Assembly (NCBI GenBank): GCA_002335605.1
Contig: BEDY01000005.1
Location: forward strand, 868,001 to 932,000
Direction: 5' to 3'
Length of the DNA: 64,000 nucleotides
DNA from: Prillingera fragicola
Taxonomy: Eukaryota; Basidiomycota; Tremellomycetes; Trichosporonales; Trichosporonaceae
The translations under genes were made by a program, and so were the position numbers. Below, in pieces: positions 38,037 through 47,349 of this stretch (positions are counted from its first letter, which is position 1; every line of letters starts with the position of its first letter). A model generated the notes under the pieces. It did not search any database, had not been told where the DNA came from, and saw only the letters and a program-made list of their open reading frames with translations.

Positions 38037-39590
38037 ATGTCCTCGCATCCAACACCCCACCTAGAGGACATTCCAACACTCACCTGTACCGACGACTACA
38101 AGCCATGGCGCACCGAGCTCAACACATACCTCGCCGCCTTTGACTGCCTCGAAGCCTCTCGTGGGATCGACAGCGAACCGCCACCGGACGTTCAAGAGGA
38201 AAAACGGCACTGGCTGTGGGAACAGCGCGAGCTCATGGCGCGCACGGTCCTCGTCGCGACGGTTTCAGTCGATATCGCTGCGCTCGTACTCGGGTTGTCT
38301 TCTGCGGCGGAAATGTATGCGTGCGTCGACAAGATGTTCGACCCCGACCCCACGCCCAGGGTGAGCACCGCGGGGCTGTGCGCCCTCCTTGCCGACATGC
38401 TCGCGCTATCTCTGCAGCCCGACTGTACCGTGCAGGACGCCGAGGAGCACCTGCGCGTGTTTGAGGCATACATGGATCGCTTGACTGTGCCGATCGACGA
38501 TGAGCTGCGTGCGTTGCTGTTCCTCCAGACTGTGCCCCGTGGGGTGTTTCAGGAGATGGGCGAGCTTGTTCTCTATCGCACTGAGCCTCTTTATTGGGAG
38601 GAGTGTGTGCGGTATTACCGAATCGCGATCAAAATCCAACACACTATGGTGCATGGGGCAGCGGACAACAATTCGGTCGGCACAGCTGCGTCAATGAAAA
38701 CTCTTCTCACGGAAGCCCTCGCCTCGCACAAGGCCCCCTGTGCGCGCTGCAGCATGGTTGATCAAACAGAGGACCGTCGCGAGGAACAGAACGAGGGTCG
38801 AATCTCGTCCCAGCCATTGATTGCCAAATCGAAGCGCTCAAAAGGTCGCCGGGGCAAACCTACCACAAACGGAGGTTCAAATGGACAGGCCAACGCGAGG
38901 ACGGGCTCACCAGCGCCAACTGGCAAGTCTGTCAGCTCTAAAGCGGCATCGGTGAACACAACCGCACCTAGCGACATGTTGTCAGCAGTGCTTGCCGCAC
39001 CAACTACCCCACCACCGAAGCAGACTACCCCCAAGAAAGGTCGCCCACCAGCCTCATCTTCGCTCAAGACCCTCACCCCAACCCGCCCGGGCACACTGAT
39101 CGACACGGACGGCGACCTCGTGCACTCAAATGAAAGGCTCTGGCTCACGTTCCACCCCATCAGCATCGGGAGAGTCGACACGTCGGCGCCAATGACAAGC
39201 CCACGCCGTCGCGGTCCCCTCCGTGCCCATTTCGCTTTGACAATGACAAGCCACCACGTAACCCGGACCCTTGAGCTGCTCCAGGACGTGCGCACTCTCA
39301 AAGATCCGCTCGTTCTCCAGGTCCCGGGTGGGAACAAGATGGCCTCGCTCAAAGTGGGCACGCTCGTGGCTAAGGACGACAACGGGTCCGAGATTGTAAT
39401 TGAAGACGTGTATTATATCTCGAGTGTGGCGCGCAACTTGATCAGTCAGTATGCCCTTGCCGAACAGTGTGGCTGTGAGGTTCATTATGCCGAGGGGACG
39501 ATTACGCACCAGGATGGACGGGTGACGAGCCCGTTGACAACGGCGGGGTTGGAGTACCTACGTGTCCGGGTGGAGGCCAATGTATTCTAG
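38037..39590 (+). CDS. Gag-like protein, copy 1 (Copia-derived capsid + inactive protease-like domain)
   Basis: Single uninterrupted frame of 517 residues from ATG 38037; an in-frame ATG at 37968 would add 23. I prefer 38037 because the homologous second copy aligns from about there (EDIPTLTCTDD with PDIIPILTGADN). Residues about 10-210 are a helical Copia Gag capsid-like (UBN2-type) region: YKPWRTELNTYLAAF, LSSAAEMYACVDKMFD, AEEHLRVFEAYMDRL, LLFLQTVPRGVFQEMGEL. A lone CARC pair near 235 may be a decayed zinc knuckle. A basic, Ser/Pro-rich linker follows. The last 150 residues resemble a Copia protease segment (RTLELLQDVRTLKDPLVLQV, DDNGSEIVIEDVYYISSVAR), but the D-[ST]-G-A catalytic motif reads TMTSHHV, without Asp. 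No polymerase part follows. An intact frame with no partner enzymes suggests a retained cellular gene. Confidence 0.75.
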   Translation: MSSHPTPHLEDIPTLTCTDDYKPWRTELNTYLAAFDCLEASRGIDSEPPPDVQEEKRHWLWEQRELMARTVLVATVSVDIAALVLGLSSAAEMYACVDKMFDPDPTPRVSTAGLCALLADMLALSLQPDCTVQDAEEHLRVFEAYMDRLTVPIDDELRALLFLQTVPRGVFQEMGELVLYRTEPLYWEECVRYYRIAIKIQHTMVHGAADNNSVGTAASMKTLLTEALASHKAPCARCSMVDQTEDRREEQNEGRISSQPLIAKSKRSKGRRGKPTTNGGSNGQANARTGSPAPTGKSVSSKAASVNTTAPSDMLSAVLAAPTTPPPKQTTPKKGRPPASSSLKTLTPTRPGTLIDTDGDLVHSNERLWLTFHPISIGRVDTSAPMTSPRRRGPLRAHFALTMTSHHVTRTLELLQDVRTLKDPLVLQVPGGNKMASLKVGTLVAKDDNGSEIVIEDVYYISSVARNLISQYALAEQCGCEVHYAEGTITHQDGRVTSPLTTAGLEYLRVRVEANVF

Positions 39591-40111
39591 CAGGTAGCTC
39601 GAGGTTGTAAGAAGGTCTTAGGGATGCACCCACTATATGTACGAGCAAATGTATATGCGACGTGATAATGTATTTTGAGATACACTTAACGTGGAACGCT
39701 CGCCGGCAGCGACGAGTATTGTGGGTTTTGTGGAACACCCCATTATAGAATAAAACTTTCCGTTTCTTCTTAATCTTGGCCATATGTGTATCGTGAAACA
39801 CATAGAGGAGTGTTTTGATACTTGCTGTGGCACATTGTTGATTTTGCAATACATACTACGATGCCCAACACGCATCAGTCGCAATGGTACACTGTTGGCC
39901 GGAACGTGAGCCGCCCTCTCTCAACACCACTGCGCCACCCTCTTTACATTCCCATACCTTCTTCTCACTCTAATCTCTCACTTGTCTCACTGTTGAATGA
40001 CCCAAGCTCAGAACCACCCACCGGACATCATCCCTATTCTCACAGGAGCCGACAACCTACTTCGGCGGGGCAACCTCCACCTTCTTCCTCTACGCACACG
40101 CAGCAGAGACT
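39591..40111. other. Spacer between the two Gag-like genes
   Basis: About 0.5 kb, AT-richer in its first half. From ATG 39997 a short frame encodes a segment homologous to the N-terminus of copy 1, lying in the frame before (-1 to) the main copy-2 frame. There is no GT dinucleotide between 40000 and 40111, so a GT-AG intron starting there cannot join the two. Confidence 0.6.
40060..40066 (+). other. Candidate +1 frameshift heptamer CTT-CGG-C
   Basis: In the frame that starts at ATG 39997 the codons here are CTT then CGG. A one-base forward slip on CTT continues with GGC in exactly the frame of the main copy-2 ORF. Ty1 of budding yeast uses CTT-AGG-C for the same +1 shift. The resemblance is seen in sequence; use of the site is inference, and a simple mutation is the alternative. 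Confidence 0.3.
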
Positions 40112-41587
40112 ATGAACATGGGCACCGCTTCCAAACCCCCTAACTCCAACACTTCCACGAAACCGTCGATGGTCGAGATCCTTCGAGAAAACGAGCCCTC
40201 TGCACGACAAGCTCTCCTCGACACCGTCTCCCCTGAGATCAACCGCATGATCCGCGCACTCCCTACGGCGGCAGACATGTATGAGTATCTCCGCCAAGTG
40301 TGCGGTCGCCCAAATAACGCCATGCCCTCTGCAACTCTGGCCGACGCACTTGCTCTACGTCTCAAAGTCGACTGTACTCGAGCTGAGGCCGAAGAACATC
40401 TCGCCAACTTTTCAGACTTGATCGCCGAGCTGCGTAAGACTGGGACCCAGATTGACCACCACATGTGTGTGCTGCTCTTCCTTCAGACCCTCCCTGGCGA
40501 TTTCTGCTCCGACATGCATAAGGCTGTTCTTGAGGGAACTGAGCCGATTCAGTGGAATGACTATCTTCGCCACTACCACCTTGCAATCAAGCATCTCAAG
40601 AGTCCTGCCAACGGTGAGGCGGATGAGCGCGAGACAAATGCCAACCTGGTGCCCAATGGGACGGATATTGTCGAACGCGAAACTCTCGTTAGCCGGCGAC
40701 AGACGCCTGATCCTCTCTCTGCGGTCACCAGAATCATCAACAGCATGCCTAGTAACATTAAACCAAAGCGCCGTGGAGCTCGAAACCAACCCTCCTCGAC
40801 CTCCTCCAAAAAGTACTGCGACTATTGCGGTATGAAGGGCCACACGGACGACATATGTGGCCGTAAGCGTAACAACCTTGGGCCGCCTGCCAACAAGTTC
40901 AGAAGAAACACCTCGGTCGTTCCATCAACTGCTGGACCTGCTGCCATGGCTAATGGCAGTGTTGGTATATCTGCCCCCGAACTCACAATTATAGAACACC
41001 AGAGCACGGATCCCCATGGCAAGGGTTTTGTGAAGCCCGACTCACCCGCGACGGCCTCTCCCACTATCCCCTCAGCTTCGGGGGTCATCGTCACTGACGC
41101 CGCCGATATTCTGGCCAGAGGCGCGATGGTCTTGACAAGCTGGCCTCTCAATGACCCCGAGGTCGACACCTCTATTCCTCCAACAAACCCCCACCGCGCC
41201 AATCCACTCCGTGTTCAGTTCGGGATCTGCACCTACGGTGTGCACGTTGTGCGTACACTCGAGCTGCTCCAGTATGTCTGCACCCTCAAGGAGCCTCTTC
41301 GCCTTCAGCCTGCATTTGGTGACGCGCTTCTGTGCCACAAGGTCGGCACAGTGGTGGGTATAGACGACAACGGCGTCGAGATTGTGATTGAGGGGGTGTA
41401 CTTTATCCCCGAAGCGTCCCGCAACCAGCTCAGCACTGATAAAATGAAGGCCAAGGGCCAGCGGGGCCTTCTGCTGTACGAGGAACATACCCTCACTCAT
41501 CAAGAAGGTGGCAGCGTGGTGAGCCCGCTCATTGAGGTCCAGCAACTGCATTACCTGCGGGTGGGCATTGACACCAATGTGTTCTAG
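40112..41587 (+). CDS. Gag-like protein, copy 2 (capsid + CCHC zinc knuckle + inactive protease-like domain)
   Basis: Main frame of 491 residues from ATG 40112; homologous sequence upstream (from ATG 39997) is in another frame. Capsid-like helices match copy 1: LPTAADMYEYLRQVCG, AEEHLANFSDLIAEL, LLFLQTLPGDFCSDMHKAVL. A perfect CCHC knuckle (C-x2-C-x4-H-x4-C: CDYCGMKGHTDDIC) lies at about residues 236-249 after a basic stretch, as in retroelement nucleocapsids. The C-terminal 150 residues align with copy 1 (VDTSIPPTNPHRANPLRVQF, RTLELLQYVCTLKEPLRLQ, DDNGVEIVIEGVYFIPEASR), but the protease active-site position reads CTYGVHV, again without Asp. It ends NVF like copy 1. The two copies are well diverged, so the duplication is old and both frames have stayed open. 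Confidence 0.78.
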   Translation: MNMGTASKPPNSNTSTKPSMVEILRENEPSARQALLDTVSPEINRMIRALPTAADMYEYLRQVCGRPNNAMPSATLADALALRLKVDCTRAEAEEHLANFSDLIAELRKTGTQIDHHMCVLLFLQTLPGDFCSDMHKAVLEGTEPIQWNDYLRHYHLAIKHLKSPANGEADERETNANLVPNGTDIVERETLVSRRQTPDPLSAVTRIINSMPSNIKPKRRGARNQPSSTSSKKYCDYCGMKGHTDDICGRKRNNLGPPANKFRRNTSVVPSTAGPAAMANGSVGISAPELTIIEHQSTDPHGKGFVKPDSPATASPTIPSASGVIVTDAADILARGAMVLTSWPLNDPEVDTSIPPTNPHRANPLRVQFGICTYGVHVVRTLELLQYVCTLKEPLRLQPAFGDALLCHKVGTVVGIDDNGVEIVIEGVYFIPEASRNQLSTDKMKAKGQRGLLLYEEHTLTHQEGGSVVSPLIEVQQLHYLRVGIDTNVF

Positions 41588-42375
41588 CCCGTTGGCGCTA
41601 GCTGAACGGTCTGTCTTTGTCGGTCCCCGTGTGAATGGATCAGTACCTGTACCCAACCCAGACGTCAGCTGTAGTAACTGAGGTATGCCGTGCAAGCGAT
41701 AAGATGTTCTTCGATCTAGCGCGATTCTTATCACGTTCGGCCAAATTGACGACCTCCTATTTGTCCACAGTCGCCGCCTAACGTTACTAGCTCACGTAGC
41801 AGCGACGTCGTCATAGTGTTAGTCCGTCGACGATCGCAGACGACAAGTGCATGGCCCTCAGCACACATCAGCAAGGAGCCGCATGAGCAACTGACACACA
41901 CGAAACTGAGAGCACAAGAAAAACAAGCCGCGGCTCCGCCGACCCGACTGTCCCCCAGGGAAGCGCAGCCGAACTTGGCACCGCGCGCAGATTTCCAATA
42001 TGCCGACCGACCCTCTGCGAGCAATTCGCCCTGTCTGGCTGTGAGTGTGGATTCCTGGAATCAGAGTGAGCACGCGATAATTGGGGTGTATCTGCCAAAA
42101 CGGCGCGGGTTGGGGAAGACGGCGAGGAGGGAGGGTGAGGGTGGCAGTTAGGTGGTGTCTTTTCCCCAGGGCTATAGTGCCAGTGTAACTGCCGCTGTCG
42201 CTGTCAGTTTGTGCTTGCTCGCAGTGTGCCGTGTGCAGCTTGGTTGCAGAAATGCCAGTAGTAATAACATGCGCTTTGGGCGTCTAAGGTCTAAGAATGT
42301 ACAATGATTAAAATGTCGTAAACTGCCGTCTTCTCCTTTTGCTGGTTGTGTCTATGCTTCGTCCTCTAACGTCGT
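41588..42375. other. Intergenic region after the Gag-like genes
   Basis: About 0.8 kb; no gene, no long terminal repeat and no obvious match to the sequence before copy 1. An A-rich stretch at about 41900-41935 is the only visible bias. Confidence 0.45.
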
Positions 42376-43631
42376 CTACTCGGCATCGAGCGGGCACGTC
42401 TCGACCTGGTCGTTGACCTGGATGCCGCCACGCTTGTACGCGCCCGAGTCGGGGTATGGCCTGCGCCATCCGCCCTCGGACTCGGGTGTCGAGAGCCAGA
42501 GGCGGAGGAGGTGGCGCCGGGGCGCCGGGGGAGCGTGGTCGACATAGGCGGTGCGGGCGTGGAGGTTGTGGGTCTCGCCGACGAGCTGGATGTCGCCGAC
42601 CTTAAGGACCATGTGCAGCGACAGGCGCTGGGCAGTGTCCTCGAGGACCTGGATGGCCTCCTTTTGTGCCTCGGTCATGGCGGGGATTAGGCCCTGCTCG
42701 ACGAACCGGCCGACCGACTTGACATAGTATGGGTCGTAGTGGACGGTGACGCGGTCGTCGTTAAAGTAGAAGATGGACTTTTGGATCCAGCCGTTCTGGC
42801 CGTCGGAAACCTCGCCCTTGCGGTCAAAGTACCAGTTGGGCTGGGCGAGGAGCTCGGCAACGTCGGGGCGCTCGCGCTGGAGCGTGTTCCACAGGTTGTG
42901 GGCCGAGACGACGTCGGACTCGCCGCCCTCCTTGGCCTTGGCCAGGCAGAGGAGGCCGACAATGTCGGCGCAGTCGGTGTGGAAGAACTGGCGCGCAGTG
43001 GTCGTGTAGATGCGGACCTTGTCAATCTTGGTGGGGTCGTTGCCAATGTCCTTGACGTGGCCGAGAATGTGGCCCTTGGCGTTCTGCGAAATGGGGACAC
43101 CGACAACAGCACCAATGGCGAGGAAGAGGGCGCACGACTTCTCGACAGGCCACTCGGTCACGGGCAGGCCCTCGATGAGAATAAAGCCAGCACCGTGGCT
43201 GACGACCTGGCCAATCTCCTGGAGGAACGAGCGGACGATGGGAGGGAAGGGGAAAGTGTCCTGTGGAGTGTTAGTGAATGTGCCACAAGGTTGTGGCGGT
43301 TGCCGAAATGGCACGCCGCTGGAACACTTACGCGACTAATGTCCGGAAGAGTGAGTCCAGAGGCCTTGAAGGCCTCGTAAGCCTCGTCGAGGGCGGCAAT
43401 GTGCTCGGGAGTCCACTGGCGACGCCACCTTGCGTCGTCGTTGGTAAACTCTTCCTTGGTCCAGACGGTCTGGCCAGTAATCTCCTTGGGGAACTCGGCG
43501 TAGGCTGACAACCTGGTGTGGTCTGGGTCGAGCTGGCCAGAGGTCAGACCACGGGCGGCGGCGGCCTTGAGGCCAGCGATGGACGAGACGTTGTCGTGCA
43601 CCACAGGGGCGGAGATGGCGATGGGAGCCAT
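42376..43631 (-). CDS. TauD/TfdA-family Fe(II)/2-oxoglutarate dioxygenase
   Basis: Exons 43631-43332 and 43260-42376 (71-nt intron) give 394 residues. The double-stranded beta-helix core carries HTD in QFFHTDCADIVGLLCL (near residue 193) as the first two iron ligands. The distal His and the 2-oxoglutarate-binding Arg are in THNLHARTAYVDHAPPAPRR. The first 100 residues (PDHTRLSAYAEFPKEITGQTVWTKEEF) are typical of fungal TauD-like proteins. The ATG at 43631 has a good CACCACCACC-type context; an in-frame ATG at 43673 would add 14 residues. Family members oxidise taurine, sulfonates or other small acids; the substrate here is unknown. Codon bias is strong (C/G third positions), suggesting high expression. 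Confidence 0.9.
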
Positions 43632-45813
43632 GGTGGTGGTGGTAATGGGTGTGGCAGTGGGCCTGCTAGGCAAGTGGTGACGAAAGCGGGGGTGGGGTGA
43701 CGAGAGTGCGGGGCTCTGGGTGCTAGTGTCTAGCTATTCGTAGTGATTGCTCTGGGAATTCGGAACAGCTCTGCATGCTCGACCCCCTCTGCCTTTTTAT
43801 TCTGTCGCTGCTGTTCGCACTGTGTTTGCTGACTCTAGCAGCCAGCAGACGTGCAGAGGAGATGAGGTGCTCACTCTCGCGCCGCATGACGTGCTATCTG
43901 CCACCGTGGCTGACAAGAGGGCGAATTTGCCACGTGGCATCTACCAATTATTTGACCTTTACCCTTGTTGACTCTGCCGAAAGCATTCCCCTTAGCAATG
44001 CATGCAGCGCGGCAGGCAAAAGGTCGAGCCTGGGCCAGACTTGTTCACGGTCTGTCCGCAGCAGCACCAACGACTCGGTCTCGGTGGTGGGCAGACCAAT
44101 TCTTGGCACTGGGCGAAATCTGCCAACACCGCCGACATTTGCCACGGCAAGGCAGCCAGATGGCGCCATCCAGCGACAAGAGGCTTACTCACACGGGCAA
44201 AGCATGCCCAGATGGCTCTAGCATCTCCCGGAACCATGATGACTGCTCCACAGCGGCGACGTGATGCATGACGCTGCCTAAGCAGCATAGCTGATGACAG
44301 CCAGCATGCCACACCCAGGCACGGCTTGCGCGGGTCTGACCACCTCAGCGACGCGTTTGTTCAGACACGTCTCATGCACGCATCTACCCCCTCGTGAACG
44401 TCTCACACCACACCCAACCCACTGATGCACATCGCATAGGCGCTGCAGGATGTATGCTCCCCACTACTGAATGAGCATCACGAAGTTTTTGTTAAGCAGC
44501 GACGAAAGCCAACATCCAGACATCCGCAGCCGTGGTCGCACCGCCAGCAGTCAAATTCATCGAGATTGGTTTCGGCGGATTCAGGATCATCGGCTTATCC
44601 GCGCTGCCTTTGCTGAGGGCATGTAGGCCGCTGAACATGGTCACATGACTGCAGCTATACGGAGTTCACCCAGCTGCATCGAGCATGGCGCTTGGTGACT
44701 TGGACAATGACCGTAGAGCTCGTTAGACGGCCCAAGGGTATGGTGGCGCCGGTGGGCATGGGTCTGGTTGTTTGACCTCACTGGATGAATAGCGTGAATA
44801 GCGTTGCGCGGTGTGCAAACCTGAAGGTATCCGGGCTCGCTAAGGTGGGCCAAGGGAAGGGCTTTACGAGCCTGTGAGCCTGGTGGCTAGAGGCTTGGCC
44901 TACCGGTGCTGGGTAGTGTAGGTGCCATTGCCTTTATCGGCTCGACTGCGAGTTGCATGACGGTGTGCGCTACGCCGGCCACCATAGTGCCAGCTCCAGT
45001 GTAGCGGTGAAGTGCACGGTTGGCACATTGGCCGATGGCGTTATCTGACAAGACGGTGGCGTCCTGTTGGCAGATATCGGGTAGTGTCCGACGCTAGTGC
45101 TCGTGGCAATCAGCTGGCGCAGCAGCGAGTCTCCATAGTTGAGAGTGAGTCTCGTTCATGAGTGATTGCAGGCATGCGTCAGTACTTGCAGTTCTTATAC
45201 CTCGTTTCTGCCACTGGGCCTCAGGATACTTGGCGCGGAACAGCTTAGCAGTGCAATTAGTTGCGTTCTGGTGGCCACTGACCAGCTCCTCTCGCACGGC
45301 CGTGAGCGTTACATGCACCAAGACACCGATGACGAGCCAGCACGCCGAGCAACCAGCTTGGTGGTCCAATAAAGGACGCCGAGTGTGCAACTCACAACGG
45401 CGCGAGATTGGCAGCGGTGGTGTCATCTGGGTCCGAGATTGCGACCCGCTGTGGCTTTTGGCCCGCCCATGTGGTCTCCCCGCCAACGCCTACATTGCAA
45501 TCTGTGCAGAACTCGTCTGCATCGTCATAGCTTTGGCGTGTGGACACGCGGGTACGCGTCGGTGCTTGGTGTCGCCTCGGTCCGCGCTGCTTAGTGTTGT
45601 TGGACGGCGAGTGGCATTCCCATGAAACCACGAGCCGGTCGTGCCTGCCGTCTCACCATGATCCCGCTACGGCGGCAACAGCGGCAACGGCCAGCCTCCT
45701 CGCCACCCGCCATGCCACCTGCAGTACCAATAACTCATATGTATACAGTACAACGTAGTAGTTCGTGCTCTATGGTTCAGTGTCAATGTCTATAATGTAT
45801 CCCGTCGCGCAGG
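43632..45813. other. 2.2 kb intergenic region with no supported gene
   Basis: Only short overlapping frames with high Cys/Trp/His and no motif. The longest (45158-45625, +, 155 codons) has unremarkable composition. The promoter of the TauD-like gene occupies the left end. No tRNA or clear repeat seen. Confidence 0.45.
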
Positions 45814-46501
45814 TTAGATGACCTGCTGGCTGCTCTCCTTTGCCTCCATTGCCATGCGCGACTCCATGGCCATGCGTGGCGATGACGGAAGGGGGCCGTA
45901 GCCGTTCTCACTGAGGCGGGTGTCAACAACGGCCAATGATCATTCAATGTGCGCAGCAACCGGGTGCAGCACACGTATCCTTGCACCTGAAGGCACTCAC
46001 CTTCCAAGAGTCATCCAGTCGCAGAGGAACTTGCCTACAAAGGCACCAAGGAGAATGGAGATGATCACCCAGCCGTTGAACTGCATCGCAACGAGCATGA
46101 GGATGTAGGTGATGCCCACCAAGACCATGTAGAGCGCCGCACGGATCGCCTGCTGGAGCGCACTCACGCGGCGCGGCGCAGCGAGCCCAGAACCGTACCA
46201 CCCGTCGTCGATGTGGAGTGCTGCAAGCTGGCGCGCGAGGTGGGCGTCAAAGTCGCGCGAGATGCGCCTCACTCCCTCGAGCGCAATGGCGAGAAAGGAG
46301 ATGCCGATGCACGAGGCCGCAAACATGCCCCGGTTGGTTACGTGCCATGACTCTGTGAGAAAGCAGGCGTCCATCGTCGTCCAGTTCCAGAGCATCTGCG
46401 GTTGGGGTTAGCACATTTGGGCGGGCTTGGAAGTGGCATGTGCGTACTGAAATCTGGCAGGCTGTCGTCTCAGTGCCGTTGCCGGCCATGCTGTGGGACA
46501 T
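45814..46501 (-). CDS. Ctr-family copper transporter
   Basis: Imports Cu(I) as a membrane trimer. Exons 46501-46448, 46395-46001 and 45910-45814 give 181 residues. The first 18 residues have spaced Met/His (MSHSMAGNG) for copper capture. The segment MLWNWTTMDACFLTESWHV is the conserved fungal Ctr entry block. TM1 follows (GMFAASCIGISFLAIALEGV). TM2 is ALYMVLVGITYILMLVAMQF, where Y-x3-M-x3-M is close to the MxxxM selectivity motif, and TM3 is GWVIISILLGAFVGKFLCDW. The last exon, reached through a 90-nt intron, encodes a Met-containing tail (RMAMESRMAMEAKE); without that splice the frame stops one codon later. Divergent from a ferric/cupric reductase, the enzyme class that supplies Cu(I). Confidence 0.92.
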
Positions 46502-47349
46502 TGTGGGCGGGAAGGTGATTGTCTGTGAGGTGCTGAGATGTTGGGTAGAGAGAGGAGTGAACAGTCGAGAGTAGTGTATTCGATGGTGATGAATGAGAAA
46601 GAGTGGGAACGCCGTAACAGTTACAGTAAGAGTACGTCTTCCTGTCTACGAAAGCTGGAGAGGGATCAGATGGAGAGATGGCTTGCCGACAATTCCTTCA
46701 GCCTAGGTCTCCCGACGATAGTCCTCTCGTAAACCCAGACACTTGGACAAAATTCAGGGAAAGCGGGACATGCCACGTGGATTACACATGGTTGCACGGA
46801 AGAGACACTAAATTGCTTCCGATACTTTTTCTGGCGCAAACAAATGCGCCCTTTCTGCTTCCGAGATTATTACTGGTAGCTGAGATGGGGAATGTTCGCA
46901 GATCAGGCACGGTGCACAGTGACAGGGCAAGGCCACGTTTTGCTCTCCTAATCAGATTTGATTCAGCCAGAAGCCGGCCTTGATACTGCGGGGAACACGC
47001 ACAAGAGTTCCACCGACACCCCCGTCGTCGGCCGTGAGCGTCGCGATGGAACGAGCGAGTAGAGCAGAGCCCGGAACTACCCTTTGATCTTTGACTTTCT
47101 CCTCTTTATCTGATCCTCGTCAGCCGTTCTTTTTACATCACCCCACCTCTGCTCTATCCAACTACACTCTTTGATTGATGGCTTAGCCGACCCTCCACTT
47201 GACTCGTCCATCTACTCCCTCTTGCCGCCACTGTTCTGGCAACAGTGGCTACTGTTTCCTCTTCGACTCGACATCCCACTCACCTTTTCGGCTCGTCTAG
47301 CTCAACCTCCTTTCCCCCTCCCGATTCTTTGTCCTTACTCCCCCTCACC
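46502..47349. promoter_or_regulatory. Shared divergent promoter of the copper transporter and ferric reductase genes
   Basis: 848 bp between divergent start codons. It contains TTTGCTC at 46939-46945, identical to the core of the copper-response element bound by budding-yeast Mac1, near the middle of the interval. The right 250 bp are strongly C/T-rich leader. One site alone is weak evidence; the arrangement supports co-regulation. Confidence 0.4.

Larger units (their letters stand above)
38037..41587 (+). mobile_element. Tandem remnant of a Copia-type retrotransposon Gag/protease region (probably domesticated)
   Basis: Two direct tandem copies (38037-39590 and 39997-41587) of a Gag capsid-like plus protease-like frame. 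No integrase, reverse transcriptase, RNase H or long terminal repeats are seen around them. Both copies end at the same homologous point (NVF then stop), which suggests truncation before duplication. The locus lies on the 5' side of a tRNA-Ile gene, a favoured insertion site for several yeast retroelements. Confidence 0.6.

Noticed and set aside
37616..42000. Long terminal repeats flanking the Gag-like genes
   Set aside because: I looked for matching sequence before 38037 and after 41587 and saw none; if ever present they have decayed or been lost.
45158..45625. Plus-strand frame of 155 codons
   Set aside because: No motif, no leader, unremarkable composition; likely chance in GC-rich DNA.
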